Below are positions 48,117 to 57,757 of a stretch of 64,000 nt of DNA, piece after piece. The DNA is from Peteryoungia algae. GTDB taxonomy: Bacteria > Pseudomonadota > Alphaproteobacteria > Rhizobiales > Rhizobiaceae. Below the pieces are notes generated by a model. It did no database searches, was not told where the DNA came from, and saw only the letters and a list, made by a program, of their open reading frames with translations. The stretch's first letter is position 1. Every line of letters begins with the position of its first letter. The stretch covers positions 558,001 to 622,000 of the forward strand of contig NZ_CP128477.1 in the NCBI RefSeq assembly GCF_030369675.1, in the 5' to 3' direction. A program made the translations under genes and the position numbers.

Positions 48117-48225
48117 ATTTCCGGCTTATAGCCGGTCACACCGGATTCCACCTTGACCCGACAGGGCAGGGTGGAACTTTGCGTAATCTGCCGATTGCAC
48201 CCGGAAAAGAAAAAGGAAAAGGACA

Positions 48226-48795
48226 ATGGCACAAGAAAAGCGTGGTTCGCGCGATGATCGCCAGAACCGTGAAGAGCGCGATAGCGAGTTCGTCGACAAG
48301 CTGGTCGCGATCAACCGCGTCGCTAAGGTCGTCAAGGGCGGCCGTCGTTTCGGCTTCGCAGCCCTCGTCGTCGTCGGCGACCAGAAGGGTCGTGTAGGCT
48401 TCGGTCATGGCAAGGCACGTGAAGTGCCGGAAGCCATCCGCAAGGCCACCGAAGCTGCCAAGCGCGAATTGATTTTCGTTCCCCTGCGTGATGGCCGTAC
48501 GCTCCATCATGACGTCAACGGCCGTCACGGCGCCGGCAAGGTTCTGCTGCGCTCCGCCAAGGCTGGTACCGGCATCATCGCCGGTGGTCCGATGCGCGCC
48601 GTCTTCGAAACGCTCGGCATGTCCGACGTTGTCGCCAAGTCGACCGGTTCGTCGAACCCGTACAATATGGTTCGCGCCACGTTCGACGCCCTGAAGCATC
48701 AGGTGCATCCGAAGGATGTGGCAGCTCAGCGTGGCCTGAAATACGCCACCCTCCAGGCTCGCCGCGCTGCCTCCGGCAACGCAGCTGAAGAATAA
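48226..48795 (+). CDS. rpsE: 30S ribosomal protein S5
   Basis: The 189-residue S5 affects decoding accuracy and is the site of spectinomycin resistance changes. The spectinomycin loop region [32 protein letters not shown] looks wild-type. The C-terminal domain has [41 protein letters not shown]. Intact. Confidence 0.98.
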   Translation: MAQEKRGSRDDRQNREERDSEFVDKLVAINRVAKVVKGGRRFGFAALVVVGDQKGRVGFGHGKAREVPEAIRKATEAAKRELIFVPLRDGRTLHHDVNGRHGAGKVLLRSAKAGTGIIAGGPMRAVFETLGMSDVVAKSTGSSNPYNMVRATFDALKHQVHPKDVAAQRGLKYATLQARRAASGNAAEE

Positions 48796-48809
48796 GAGGA
48801 GTCTGACCC

Positions 48810-49019
48810 ATGGCCAAGGCTACGAAGAAGACTGAAGCAAAGACGATCACGGTCGAACAGATCGGCTCGCCTATTCGCCGTCCGGCTATCCAGCGCGCAA
48901 CGCTGGTTGGTCTGGGCCTCAACAAGATGCACCGGGTCCGCACCCTGGAAGATACGCCTTCCGTTCGTGGCATGATCCGTGCTGTCCAGCATCTCGTTCG
49001 CGTCGTCGACGAGAAGTGA
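48810..49019 (+). CDS. rpmD: 50S ribosomal protein L30
   Basis: This short 69-residue L30 has [44 protein letters not shown] and a Lys-rich start. It is slightly longer than the E. coli protein because of the N-terminal [11 protein letters not shown] extension. rplO follows after 16 bases. Confidence 0.97.
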   Translation: MAKATKKTEAKTITVEQIGSPIRRPAIQRATLVGLGLNKMHRVRTLEDTPSVRGMIRAVQHLVRVVDEK

Positions 49020-49035
49020 GACGGGGGAAGTCATC

Positions 49036-49515
49036 ATGAAACTGAATGAAATCAAAGACAACGAAGGCTCCTCCAAGGACCGTATCCGCGTAGGTCGCGG
49101 CATCGGCTCTGGCAAGGGCAAGACCGGCGGTCGCGGCGTGAAGGGTCAGAAGGCTCGTTCGGGCGTCGCCATCAACGGCTTCGAAGGCGGTCAGATGCCA
49201 ATCTACCGTCGTCTGCCGAAGCGCGGCTTCAACAACATCTTCGCCTCGGACTACGTGACCGTTTCGGTCGGCCGTATCCAGACCGCGATCGATGCTGGCA
49301 AGCTGGACGCCAAGGCGACTGTCGATGCCGCATCGCTCAAGGCAGCCGGCGTGATTCGTCGCGTCAAGGACGGTGTTCGCGTCCTGTCGGGTGGCGAACT
49401 CAAGGCAAAGCTGACGATCGAAGTCGCCGGCGCCTCCAAGGCAGCCGTCGAGAAGATCGAAAAGGCCGGTGGTTCCATCAAGCTGCTCGAAGCAGCCAAG
49501 GAAGCCGCTGAATAA
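49036..49515 (+). CDS. rplO: 50S ribosomal protein L15
   Basis: The 159-residue L15 has the Gly/Arg-rich N-terminus ([25 protein letters not shown]) and [18 protein letters not shown]. The frame extends 19 codons upstream into rpmD, but ATG 49036 matches the family start. It ends at the terminator that separates it from secY. Confidence 0.97.
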   Translation: MKLNEIKDNEGSSKDRIRVGRGIGSGKGKTGGRGVKGQKARSGVAINGFEGGQMPIYRRLPKRGFNNIFASDYVTVSVGRIQTAIDAGKLDAKATVDAASLKAAGVIRRVKDGVRVLSGGELKAKLTIEVAGASKAAVEKIEKAGGSIKLLEAAKEAAE

Positions 49516-49525
49516 GTGAAAGACA

Positions 49526-49557
49526 ATCGCCCGGGGTGCTTCACACCGGGCGATTTT
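49526..49557 (+). terminator. Intrinsic terminator between rplO and secY
   Basis: ATCGCCCGG pairs with CCGGGCGAT and is followed by TTTT. It is ten bases after the rplO stop, in a 240-base gap without a gene. secY therefore probably has its own promoter or receives read-through. Confidence 0.85.
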
Positions 49558-49755
49558 GCTCCCATATGTGAGCCTCACGATCCCAGGACGGAATGGACGT
49601 TGTTTCGTCTTCCGGGTCATCTGGAAAACAAGGGTGTGAGGCATGCGGTTGCTCGGCAACTTCTCCCGCGCCCTGTTTTCTGAAAAAGCAGTTTGATTAA
49701 AGAGCCTCCGGTTCCGGCGTAGCGCCGCCACCGGTCTGGGTTTGCGGAGAATTCT

Positions 49756-51096
49756 ATGGCTTCTGCAGCGGAACAACTGGCCTCGAACCTCAACTTCTCG
49801 ACTTTCGCCAAGGCGGAAGATCTGAAGAAGCGTCTGTGGTTCACTCTGGCCGCATTGCTGGTTTATCGCCTCGGCACGCATATTCCGCTGCCTGGCCTCA
49901 ATCCGGAGGCCTATGCCGCCGCCTTCCAGGGGCAGTCGGGTGGCATCCTCGGACTTTTCAACATGTTTGCCGGCGGTGCAGTCGAGCGCATGGCGATCTT
50001 CGCGCTGGGCATCATGCCCTATATCTCCGCGTCGATCATCGTGCAGCTGATGACGTCGGTCGTGCCCACCCTCGAGCAGCTCAAGAAAGAGGGCGAGCAG
50101 GGGCGCAAGATCATCAACCAGTACACGCGCTACGGCACTGTGCTTCTGGGTGCCCTCCAGGCCTATGGCATCGCCGTCGGTCTCGAAACGGGCCAGGGCA
50201 TCGTGGCCGATCCGGGCTGGTTCTTCCGTATTTCGACCGTGCTGACCCTGCTTGGCGGCACCATGTTCCTGATGTGGCTGGGTGAACAGATCACCTCGCG
50301 CGGTATCGGCAACGGCATTTCGCTGATCATCTTCGCCGGCATCGCGGCCGGCCTGCCGACAGCCGTGGCACACACCCTTGAGCTCGGCCGTACCGGTGCG
50401 CTCTCGACCCTGCTCATCCTGGCCGTCATCGTTGTGGCAATTGGCGTCATCGCGCTGATCGTCTTCGTCGAGCGTGCCCAGCGTCGCCTGCTGATCCAGT
50501 ATCCGAAGCGCCAGGTCGGCAACCGCATGTTCCAGGGCGACACGTCGCATCTGCCGCTGAAGCTCAACACTGCAGGTGTCATTCCGGCAATCTTCGCCTC
50601 GTCGCTGCTGCTTCTGCCTGCAACGGCTGCAGGTTTCGCCGGCAACAGTCAGCTTCCGGGCTGGGCAACGACCGTGATCGCCGCGCTGCAGCACGGCCAC
50701 CCGGTCTACATGATGCTCTATGCGGCCTTGATCGCCTTCTTCGCCTTCTTCTACACGGCCATCGTCTTCAACCCGAAGGATACGGCCGACAATCTGAAGA
50801 AGCATGGCGGCTTCATCCCCGGCATCCGCCCCGGTGACCGTACAGCCGAGTATATCGACTACGTTCTGACCCGCATCACGGTGGTCGGCGCGATCTACCT
50901 CGTCTTCGTCTGCGTCCTGCCTGAAATCCTCATCGCACGCACCGGGATCCCATTAGCCCTTGGTGGTACTTCGCTTTTGATTGTTGTCAGCGTGACCCTT
51001 GATACTGTAGCACAGGTTCAGGGACATCTGATCGCCCAGCAGTATGAGGGGCTGATCAAGAAGTCGAAGTTACGTGGAGGAAAGAGGGGACGATGA
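49756..51096 (+). CDS. secY: Preprotein translocase subunit SecY
   Basis: The 446-residue channel subunit has ten predicted membrane spans. Conserved features are [10 protein letters not shown] near TM1, the plug region ([36 protein letters not shown]), [14 protein letters not shown] and the cytoplasmic loop [16 protein letters not shown]. It works with SecE (21867) and SecA. It overlaps adk by four bases (ATGA). Confidence 0.98.
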   Translation: MASAAEQLASNLNFSTFAKAEDLKKRLWFTLAALLVYRLGTHIPLPGLNPEAYAAAFQGQSGGILGLFNMFAGGAVERMAIFALGIMPYISASIIVQLMTSVVPTLEQLKKEGEQGRKIINQYTRYGTVLLGALQAYGIAVGLETGQGIVADPGWFFRISTVLTLLGGTMFLMWLGEQITSRGIGNGISLIIFAGIAAGLPTAVAHTLELGRTGALSTLLILAVIVVAIGVIALIVFVERAQRRLLIQYPKRQVGNRMFQGDTSHLPLKLNTAGVIPAIFASSLLLLPATAAGFAGNSQLPGWATTVIAALQHGHPVYMMLYAALIAFFAFFYTAIVFNPKDTADNLKKHGGFIPGIRPGDRTAEYIDYVLTRITVVGAIYLVFVCVLPEILIARTGIPLALGGTSLLIVVSVTLDTVAQVQGHLIAQQYEGLIKKSKLRGGKRGR

Positions 51097-51743
51097 GACT
51101 GATTCTGTTAGGACCGCCGGGCGCGGGTAAGGGAACCCAGGCCCAGCGGATCGTTGAGAAGCACGGCATTCCGCAGCTTTCCACCGGTGACATGCTCCGT
51201 GCAGCCGTTTCGGCCGGCACGGAGGTCGGCAAGCGCGCCAAGGCTGTCATGGACGCCGGCAAGCTGGTCTCGGACGACATCGTCATCGCCATCGTCTCCG
51301 AGCGCATCGATGCGCCCGACTGTGCCAATGGCTTCATTCTTGATGGTTTCCCTCGGACACTGGTCCAGGCGGATGCCACCGAGGCCATGCTGAAAGGCAA
51401 GAATCTCGACCTGACGGCGGTGATCGAAATCCGCGTCGACGACGAGATTCTGGCTGAGCGAATCGCCGGCCGTTACACCTGCGCCAACTGCGGTGCCGGC
51501 TATCACGACGAGAACCTGAAGCCGAAGGTTGAAGGCGTCTGTGACAAGTGCGGCTCGACGCATTTCAAGCGTCGTCCGGATGACAACCGCGATACGGTCC
51601 GCACCCGTCTGCAGGCCTACTACAAGGAAACCTCGCCGCTGATCGGCTATTACCACGCCAAGGGTAAGCTGCATTCGGTCGACGGCATGGGGGAGATCGA
51701 TGCCGTAACCGGCGAGATCGAAGCCATTTTCGCCAAGCTCTGA
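51093..51743 (+). CDS. adk: Adenylate kinase, zinc-lid type
   Basis: The 216-residue long-form enzyme interconverts ATP, AMP and ADP. The P-loop is GPPGAGKGT (7-15) and the AMP site includes [10 protein letters not shown] and GFPRT (85-89). The LID domain keeps four cysteines, C130, C133, C150 and C153, so it likely binds zinc, unlike the E. coli enzyme. It starts inside the secY stop, showing coupling. Confidence 0.98.
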   Translation: MRLILLGPPGAGKGTQAQRIVEKHGIPQLSTGDMLRAAVSAGTEVGKRAKAVMDAGKLVSDDIVIAIVSERIDAPDCANGFILDGFPRTLVQADATEAMLKGKNLDLTAVIEIRVDDEILAERIAGRYTCANCGAGYHDENLKPKVEGVCDKCGSTHFKRRPDDNRDTVRTRLQAYYKETSPLIGYYHAKGKLHSVDGMGEIDAVTGEIEAIFAKL

Positions 51744-51777
51744 AGCCGGCGGAATCCAAGAATCTTCGCGGGATCGG

Positions 51778-51806
51778 TTGCTTTTGTCGATCGATTCCGT
51801 TAAAGA
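51778..51806 (+). promoter_or_regulatory. Candidate promoter of the alpha operon (rpsM)
   Basis: TTGCTT (51778-51783), 17 bases, TAAAGA (51801-51806), in the 231-base adk-rpsM gap. The shape resembles the tRNA-Trp promoter candidate. The -10 is weak. Confidence 0.4.
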
Positions 51807-51974
51807 CCGCGCCAACTCGCGACATGTCTGCGATCGGCGCGTTCTTCCAAAACGCTGGGAGACCGGGTTCGATCGTTTTGGTTTGTCGTGAACCCGAATT
51901 GTAATTGCGGTCCATTTGGGCCGTGTAACGAGACACCACTTGCCGGATGGCAACTGGAAGCAAGGAGAATAGGC

Positions 51975-52343
51975 GTGGCACGTATCGCTGGCGTCAACAT
52001 CCCGACTGCGAAGCGCGTAATCATCGCGCTGACCTATATTCACGGGATTGGACCGAAGTTCGCAAAGGAAATCATGGAGAAGGTCGGTCTTCCGGCCGAG
52101 AAGCGCGTTCATCAGCTGACCGACGCTGAAGTGCTCCAGATCCGCGAAACCATCGACCGCGATTACCAGGTCGAAGGCGACCTGCGTCGCGATACCGCGA
52201 TGAACATCAAGCGTTTGATGGATCTCGGCTGCTACCGTGGCCTGCGCCATCGTCGTGGTCTGCCGGTTCGCGGTCAGCGCACGCACACCAACGCCCGCAC
52301 CCGCAAGGGTCCGGCGAAGGCGATCGCTGGTAAGAAGAAGTAA
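51975..52343 (+). CDS. rpsM: 30S ribosomal protein S13
   Basis: The 122-residue S13 contacts tRNA and the 50S subunit. The start is a GTG with AGGAG eight bases upstream; the protein reads [25 protein letters not shown] and ends [19 protein letters not shown]. First gene of the alpha operon. Confidence 0.97.
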   Translation: MARIAGVNIPTAKRVIIALTYIHGIGPKFAKEIMEKVGLPAEKRVHQLTDAEVLQIRETIDRDYQVEGDLRRDTAMNIKRLMDLGCYRGLRHRRGLPVRGQRTHTNARTRKGPAKAIAGKKK

Positions 52344-52472
52344 TTTTTTCGCGGCATTTTGGATGAGGGCAGTCGGCGGTAGGAAGCTACCGCTCACTGC
52401 CTAAATCCTATTGCCTCGATTGGTGTAGCCGCTGGAACTACGGCGGTGCTTAGATCAACTGAAAGGAAGACC

Positions 52473-52862
52473 ATGGCCAAGGAAGCCACACGCGTCCGCC
52501 GTCGCGAACGCAAGAACATCTCGTCGGGCGTTGCCCACGTTAACTCGACCTTCAACAACACGATGATCACCATCACCGACGCACAGGGCAACGCAATTGC
52601 CTGGTCGTCTGCTGGTGCCAAGGGCTTCAAGGGTTCGCGCAAGTCGACCCCGTTCGCAGCCCAGATCGCTGCTGAAGACTGCGCCAAGAAGGCTCAGGAA
52701 CACGGCATGAAGTCTCTCGAAGTGGAAGTCTGCGGTCCGGGTTCGGGTCGTGAATCCGCTCTGCGCGCCCTCCAGGCTGCCGGCTTCATGATCACGTCCA
52801 TCCGCGACGTGACGCCGATCCCGCACAATGGCTGCCGTCCGCGCAAGAAGCGTCGCGTTTGA
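52473..52862 (+). CDS. rpsK: 30S ribosomal protein S11
   Basis: The 129-residue S11 forms the platform near the mRNA exit. It has [46 protein letters not shown] and ends [20 protein letters not shown] at 52473 has AAGGAAG upstream. The 129-base spacer from rpsM shows nothing clear. Confidence 0.98.
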   Translation: MAKEATRVRRRERKNISSGVAHVNSTFNNTMITITDAQGNAIAWSSAGAKGFKGSRKSTPFAAQIAAEDCAKKAQEHGMKSLEVEVCGPGSGRESALRALQAAGFMITSIRDVTPIPHNGCRPRKKRRV

Positions 52863-52962
52863 TCGTTCTTCGTTTTGCCGGCCAGGTGTTTGCGCGCCTA
52901 GCCGGTGCTTCTCATATTCGGCCGTCACGATTGAATGGTGATGGCGAACGGAAGGTAAAATC

Positions 52963-53973
52963 ATGATTCAGAAGAATTGGCAGGAACTGATCAAGCCGAA
53001 CAAGGTGGAGTTTTCCTCCTCCGGCCGCACCAAGGTGAACCTCGTCGCCGAGCCGCTTGAGCGTGGCTTCGGTCTGACGCTCGGCAACGCCCTGCGTCGC
53101 GTTCTCCTGTCGTCGCTTCGGGGTGCAGCCGTCACGGCTGTCCAGATCGACGGCGTTCTGCACGAGTTCTCGTCTATCCCGGGCGTTCGCGAAGATGTCA
53201 CCGACATCGTCCTGAACATCAAGGAAATCGCTATCAAGATGGACGGCGACGATGCCAAGCGCATGGTTGTCCGCAAGCAGGGTCCGGGCGTTGTAACCGC
53301 CGGTGACATCCAGACGGTCGGCGACATCGAGATCCTGAACCCCAACCATGTCATCTGCACCCTCGACGAAGGTGCCGAGATCCGCATGGAGTTCACGGTC
53401 AACAACGGCAAGGGTTACGTCCCGGCCGAGCGCAACCGCGCGGAAGATGCTCCAATCGGTCTCATCCCGGTCGACAGCCTCTACTCGCCGGTCAAGAAAG
53501 TGTCCTACAAGGTGGAAAACACCCGCGAAGGACAGGTTCTCGACTATGACAAGCTGCTGATGACCATCGAAACCGATGGTTCGGTCACTGGTGAAGATGC
53601 AGTCGCTTTTGCGGCCCGCATTCTCCAGGACCAGCTCGGCGTCTTCGTCAACTTCGACGAGCCGCAGAAGGAAGTTGAAGAAGAGTCGGTCACCGAACTC
53701 GCCTTCAATCCGGCGCTGCTCAAGAAGGTCGACGAACTGGAGCTTTCGGTCCGTTCGGCGAATTGCCTGAAGAACGACAACATTGTCTACATCGGCGATC
53801 TGATCCAGAAGACCGAGGCAGAAATGCTGCGCACGCCGAACTTCGGTCGCAAGTCGCTCAACGAAATCAAGGAAGTTCTCGCTTCCATGGGCCTGCACCT
53901 CGGTATGGAAGTACCGGCATGGCCGCCCGAGAACATCGAAGATCTCGCGAAGCGTTACGAAGACCAGTATTAA
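52963..53973 (+). CDS. rpoA: RNA polymerase subunit alpha
   Basis: This 336-residue subunit has an N-terminal dimerisation domain ([20 protein letters not shown] and [17 protein letters not shown]) and a flexible linker. The C-terminal DNA-binding domain (about residues 255-320) has [46 protein letters not shown]. The DNA-contacting Arg/Asn residues in RSANCLK are present. Beta and beta' are encoded upstream in the same window. Confidence 0.99.
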   Translation: MIQKNWQELIKPNKVEFSSSGRTKVNLVAEPLERGFGLTLGNALRRVLLSSLRGAAVTAVQIDGVLHEFSSIPGVREDVTDIVLNIKEIAIKMDGDDAKRMVVRKQGPGVVTAGDIQTVGDIEILNPNHVICTLDEGAEIRMEFTVNNGKGYVPAERNRAEDAPIGLIPVDSLYSPVKKVSYKVENTREGQVLDYDKLLMTIETDGSVTGEDAVAFAARILQDQLGVFVNFDEPQKEVEEESVTELAFNPALLKKVDELELSVRSANCLKNDNIVYIGDLIQKTEAEMLRTPNFGRKSLNEIKEVLASMGLHLGMEVPAWPPENIEDLAKRYEDQY

Positions 53974-54089
53974 TAACAGTGAAGGCAGCCTCTAAGCCTG
54001 CCTTTCCCCGTCAAACTGCGGGCGAATGTCCGTATGTGTCAGGAAACGGCAGCCTCTGAGACAGAGCCTGCACTCAAAGGAGAATAGCA

Positions 54090-54512
54090 ATGCGCCACCA
54101 GAAAGCCGGCCGCAAGCTGAACCGTACCGCCAGCCACCGTAAGGCGATGTTCGCCAACATGGCGGCTTCGCTCATCCTGCATGAGCAGATCGTCACCACC
54201 CTGCCGAAGGCGAAGGAAATTCGCCCGATCGTCGAAAAGCTCGTCACCCTCGGCAAGCGCGGCGACCTGCATGCTCGCCGTCAGGCGATCTCGCAGATCC
54301 GCGACGTCACCGTGGTTGCCAAGCTGTTCGACGCCATCGCGACGCGTTACGCTACCCGCAACGGCGGCTACCTGCGCATCATGAAGGCCGGTTTCCGCCA
54401 AGGCGACAACGCCGCCATGGCCGTCATCGAGTTCGTCGAGCGCGACGTTGATGCCAAGGGCGCAGCCGACAAGGCCCGCGTCGCCGCTGAAGCCGAAGCT
54501 GAAGCAGCGTAA
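54090..54512 (+). CDS. rplQ: 50S ribosomal protein L17
   Basis: The 140-residue L17 has [29 protein letters not shown] and an Ala/Glu-rich tail longer than the E. coli protein but usual in rhizobia. It is the last gene of the alpha operon and of the superblock, followed at once by a strong terminator. Confidence 0.98.
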   Translation: MRHQKAGRKLNRTASHRKAMFANMAASLILHEQIVTTLPKAKEIRPIVEKLVTLGKRGDLHARRQAISQIRDVTVVAKLFDAIATRYATRNGGYLRIMKAGFRQGDNAAMAVIEFVERDVDAKGAADKARVAAEAEAEAA

Positions 54513-54538
54513 GGTTCTTGCCCGTAAGGGAAAGATGA

Positions 54539-54569
54539 AAAAGCCGGGTGAGCGATCACCCGGCTTTTT
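54539..54569 (+). terminator. Intrinsic terminator of rplQ
   Basis: AAAAGCCGGGTGA pairs perfectly with TCACCCGGCTTTT around a GCGA loop, with one more T. It is 26 bases after the stop and also has A-run symmetry, so it may stop the minus-strand gene ending at 54610. Confidence 0.95.
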
Positions 54570-54609
54570 GCATTCTGGCGGGGGTTCCCCTCAATCCTGC
54601 CGGTTCAAT

Positions 54610-55359
54610 TCAAATGGGATATGGGAAGTCAACGAAAGGGTCCGCAAGGGGTTCGAGCAATTGCCACGTAAAGCCGTACCGTTCAGCAGGCGGTATGTTT
54701 GTCGGGAGCTTGACTTTAAAGTATCCGCCGATTGCTTTTTCATAGCCGTCGCTGGGTCCAAGGGAGATTTCGAGCTGTCCCTGCGTTTCAAAAGGGCCGT
54801 CGAGGAATTGGGCGTGCAGCACCACGACTAGGCCCGCAACAGAATGGAGCAAGTTGTCGAAGTTGGCTTTTGAAAACGACGCGTGACGATCATGTTTGGC
54901 AGCGTGATACTCTTGGTACCAAGTAGGTTTGCCGTTTGAGGTCCAATCGTGGAATGGCGCTAGCACCTTGGTTCCGGTCCGCCACAGCGGCAACTTCACT
55001 TCGTACTGCGACAAGAAATGAGATGCCTCAATCTTTCTATAGTCGTTTATATTCCAGGTCCCCGCCTTCTGGTACTCGTTCTCTTTGAGGATAGCCTTGA
55101 AATTGGCTTCTAGTTCGATGCAGCTTCTGATGAAGAGCTCATGTATGCGAAATGAATACGTCTTAAGATTTTTATCGTCCGGCTCGATGTAATCAAATAT
55201 TTCGAATAGGTCTTTCTGGATAAGTTCAAACGCTCGAATGTAATGCTCTGGCTCGGTGCAGAATTTTGGATGTCGTATGTAGCGCCACCGTCCTCCTTCG
55301 GTGTAGTCACCGTCAGCGAATTGACGAACGGTTCTCCTAAAAGGTCTATCGATTGCCAC
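54610..55359 (-). CDS. A/T-rich orphan protein of unknown function
   Basis: The predicted 249-residue protein starts at GTG 55359 (AGGAG ten bases upstream); a longer frame to 55392 is possible. It appears soluble and mostly helical. A middle segment, FRIHELFIRSCIELEANFKAIL, looks like a HEPN-type or similar helical bundle, but I cannot assign a domain. It contains many aromatic residues (Trp, Tyr, Phe). Bases 55081-55260 count 74 G+C of 180 (41%), against about 67% in a line of the neighbouring sigma-factor gene, which suggests recent transfer. It sits between the rplQ terminator and the ECF gene. Function unknown; a defence or mobile-element role is only a guess. Confidence 0.7.
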   Translation of the reverse strand: MAIDRPFRRTVRQFADGDYTEGGRWRYIRHPKFCTEPEHYIRAFELIQKDLFEIFDYIEPDDKNLKTYSFRIHELFIRSCIELEANFKAILKENEYQKAGTWNINDYRKIEASHFLSQYEVKLPLWRTGTKVLAPFHDWTSNGKPTWYQEYHAAKHDRHASFSKANFDNLLHSVAGLVVVLHAQFLDGPFETQGQLEISLGPSDGYEKAIGGYFKVKLPTNIPPAERYGFTWQLLEPLADPFVDFPYPI

Positions 55360-55406
55360 TTGCTTCTCCCTCCTGCAGCGACACGATGGCAACGTAAGCC
55401 TGTCGT

Positions 55407-56720
55407 TCAGGTTGTGATACAGGTTTTAGCACGTTCCGATAAAAACGTTCTTTCAGTCTCATTGCCACTCAACGCGGCCGCCTGCATGAATTCGGTGCGT
55501 GCCTCCGCGGCCCTTCCCAGCCGAAACAGGAAATCCCCCTTCGCGGCATAAAGCGGCGGATAGGTCGCAAGTTGCGGCTTGCCCTCGATTGCCGCCAGCA
55601 AAGCCAGCCCCACCTCCGGCCCAAAAGCCATCGTATGCGCCACCGCCCGGTTGAGTGCGACGACAGGTGAGGGCACCCGCGCCAGCAGCCGGTCGTACAG
55701 CGCAGCGCTCGCCGCCCAGTCCGTGTCCTCGTACCGCGCCGCCCGCGCATGCACGGCCGCCAGCGCCGCCTGGAGCGCATAGATCCCGTCTTCACCACCG
55801 AGATGGTTCACCGTCGCCAGCCCCTCCAGCCCGCGCTGGATCAGCAAGCGGTCCCACAGGCGCCGGTTTTGCGTCTCAAGCGTCAGTGCGCTGCCATCGG
55901 CTGCCACCCGCGCCTTGAAGCGCGAGGCCTGCAACTCCATCAGGGCCAGCAGAGCATGGGCCTCCGGCTCGTCAGGGGCGAGCCCGACCAGGATGCGCCC
56001 AAGCCGCATCGCCTCCTGGCAGAGCTGCGGCCGGATCAGGTCCTCGCCGCGGCTTGCGGCATAGCCCTCGTTGAAGATCAGATAGATCACCTCCAGCACC
56101 GAGGCGAGGCGGGCGTCGCGTTCGTCCCCGAGCGGGACCTCGAAACCGACATCGGCATCCCTGAGCGCTTTCTTTGCCCTGACGATCCGCTGTGCCACCG
56201 TGGTCTCAGGAGTGAGAAAGGCCCGGGCGATTTCCTCCGTCGTCAGCCCGCCGATGACCTTCAGCGTCAGCGCCGTGCGCTGGTCGCGCGAGAGCAGGGG
56301 ATGGCATGCGGTGAAGATGAGCGACAGTCGCTCGTCGCCGATCTCGTCATCGAGCGAGGCCTCCACGGCCGCATGCGCGTCCACGCGCCCGGTCTCGATG
56401 TCATGGGCAAGCGAGGCCTCGTGCCGCGCCATCATCCGGCGCCGGCGCCAGAGATCGACGGCCCGTCGCTTGGCGGTCGTCATCAGCCAGGCGCCGGGAT
56501 TGGGCGGCGTGCCGTTGTCCGTCCAGGTCGCGAGCGCTGAAACCAGCGCTTCCTGCGCCAGCTCTTCCGCCAGGCTGATGTCGCCCACCTGTTTTGCGAG
56601 CCCGGCAACCAGCCGGATCCGCTCCATGCGATAGATCGCCTCGATATCCCGGGCCGCTGCCTCCGCGCCGTCGCCATGCGGGCGGGAGGAGGGCGCGACC
56701 GCCTGTCCGTCTCGTGTCAT
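55407..56720 (-). CDS. ECF42-type sigma factor with long C-terminal (TPR-like) extension
   Basis: This 437-residue protein has ECF sigma regions 2 and 4 in its first 190 residues: LAEELAQEALVSALATW, PGAWLMTTAKRRAVDLWRRRR (region 2.3-2.4-like) and LTTEEIARAFLTPETTVAQRIVRAKKAL (region 4). A long extension follows (NEGYAASRGEDLIRPQLCQEAMRLGRIL, then Ala/Leu-rich helices to the end) of the DUF6596 kind. The extension is typical of ECF42 proteins, which lack an anti-sigma factor and neighbour DGPF genes, as here. The start is uncertain: no clear Shine-Dalgarno, and a GTG 18 bases upstream is an alternative. It probably directs transcription of its own operon. Confidence 0.88.
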   Translation of the reverse strand: MTRDGQAVAPSSRPHGDGAEAAARDIEAIYRMERIRLVAGLAKQVGDISLAEELAQEALVSALATWTDNGTPPNPGAWLMTTAKRRAVDLWRRRRMMARHEASLAHDIETGRVDAHAAVEASLDDEIGDERLSLIFTACHPLLSRDQRTALTLKVIGGLTTEEIARAFLTPETTVAQRIVRAKKALRDADVGFEVPLGDERDARLASVLEVIYLIFNEGYAASRGEDLIRPQLCQEAMRLGRILVGLAPDEPEAHALLALMELQASRFKARVAADGSALTLETQNRRLWDRLLIQRGLEGLATVNHLGGEDGIYALQAALAAVHARAARYEDTDWAASAALYDRLLARVPSPVVALNRAVAHTMAFGPEVGLALLAAIEGKPQLATYPPLYAAKGDFLFRLGRAAEARTEFMQAAALSGNETERTFLSERAKTCITT

Positions 56721-56772
56721 GAGCCGGAGTATGGACACGTTCCCGGGGTGGTCAACCTGGGAGGAATGAACC

Positions 56773-57201
56773 TCAGGCGTCGACACCGGTCGTATCGCCG
56801 GCAGCGGCTGCCGGGTCCATCCAGAAGATCTCCCAGACATGCCCGTCGGGGTCCTCCACTGATCGGCTCCACATGAAGCCGTGATCCTGCGGCGGGTTCG
56901 GGTCGGCCCGCCCGCCGGCGGTCACCCCAGCGCCCACCAGGCGGTCGACATCCGCACGCGCCTCGACGGTCAGCGCCAGCAGCATCTGGCTGGTTGCCCT
57001 GGCGTCCGCAATGGTCCGGCTGGTGAAGGTCCGGTAGTAGCCGTGCGTCAGGATCATCACGCCGATCGTGTCGCACAGCATCATGCAGGCCGCATTCTCA
57101 TTGGAAAATTGCGGGTTCCGGCTTGCCCCCAGCGCCTTGTAGAAGCGTGTCGAGGCATCGAGATCGGTCACCGGCAGGTTGATGAAGATCATCTTGCTCA
57201 T
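56773..57201 (-). CDS. VOC-superfamily (glyoxalase/dioxygenase-like) protein
   Basis: This 142-residue protein has the two babaBab modules of the VOC fold. It starts MIFINLPVTDLDASTRFYKALGA and ends HGFMWSRSVEDPDGHVWEIFWMD, the usual motif near the second metal ligand. VOC proteins isomerise, cleave or bind small molecules, and the substrate here is unknown. It lies six bases after the DGPF gene and 52 before the sigma factor, so the three form one operon. VOC proteins are known partners in ECF42 clusters. Confidence 0.88.
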   Translation of the reverse strand: MSKMIFINLPVTDLDASTRFYKALGASRNPQFSNENAACMMLCDTIGVMILTHGYYRTFTSRTIADARATSQMLLALTVEARADVDRLVGAGVTAGGRADPNPPQDHGFMWSRSVEDPDGHVWEIFWMDPAAAAGDTTGVDA

Positions 57202-57207
57202 CGCGTC

Positions 57208-57645
57208 TCAGCCCTTCGCGTTGAGCTGGGCGGCGAGACCTTCGGCCGCGCGGTCATGGCTCGCCTGACCCTCGGGCGTTGCGATCTCGGCAAAATCCTC
57301 CATCTCGTAGAAGGGGCGGATCTCGATCTCGCTTGGCCCCATCATCGGGTTCGGGCAGCGCTTCACCCAGGCAACGGCCTCGTCCATATCCTTCACCTCC
57401 CAGATCCAGTAGCCGGCGACCAGTTCCCGGGTCTCGGCAAAGGGGCCGTCGATCACCCGGCGGTCCGCACCGTCAAAGGCGACGCGCTTGCCCATCTTCG
57501 ACGGTTTCAATCCGTCGCCGGACATCATGATGCCGGCCTGCACCAGTTCCTCGTTGAACTTGCCCATGTCCTCGAACAGCTTGGCCGGGGGCATGATGCC
57601 CTCTTCGCTGTCTTCCGTGGCCTTCACCATCACCATTACACGCAT
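57208..57645 (-). CDS. YciI/DGPF-domain protein
   Basis: This 145-residue protein has an YciI-related ferredoxin-like fold with the motif D66-G-P-F69 (VIDGPFAETRELVAGYW), which names the DGPF family. It begins MRVMVMVKATEDSEEG, as most relatives do. The biochemical role of DGPF proteins is unsettled; they are the main targets of ECF42 sigma factors in actinobacteria. The start has GAGGAG about seven bases upstream, and a candidate ECF42 promoter lies 50 bases before it. It is the first gene of the operon. Confidence 0.9.
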   Translation of the reverse strand: MRVMVMVKATEDSEEGIMPPAKLFEDMGKFNEELVQAGIMMSGDGLKPSKMGKRVAFDGADRRVIDGPFAETRELVAGYWIWEVKDMDEAVAWVKRCPNPMMGPSEIEIRPFYEMEDFAEIATPEGQASHDRAAEGLAAQLNAKG

Positions 57646-57694
57646 GTCGTCACTCCTCTCTTTGTCCGGACCGCACCCGCGATCCTGCCTCCCC

Positions 57695-57721
57695 AACGAA
57701 TGAGGTAAACCCATTTCGACA
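57695..57721 (-). promoter_or_regulatory. Candidate ECF42 target promoter
   Basis: On the minus strand: TGTCGA (57721-57716), 17 bases, CGTT (57698-57695). As I recall, the published ECF42 motif is TGTCGA at -35 and CGWC-like at -10. The -35 is exact and the -10 differs at one base. It lies just upstream of the DGPF gene in the 112-base gap after the DUF817 gene. Confidence 0.6.
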
Positions 57722-57757
57722 CGGCCTGCGAGAAATTTTGTCGGCAAGCGGCACAAG

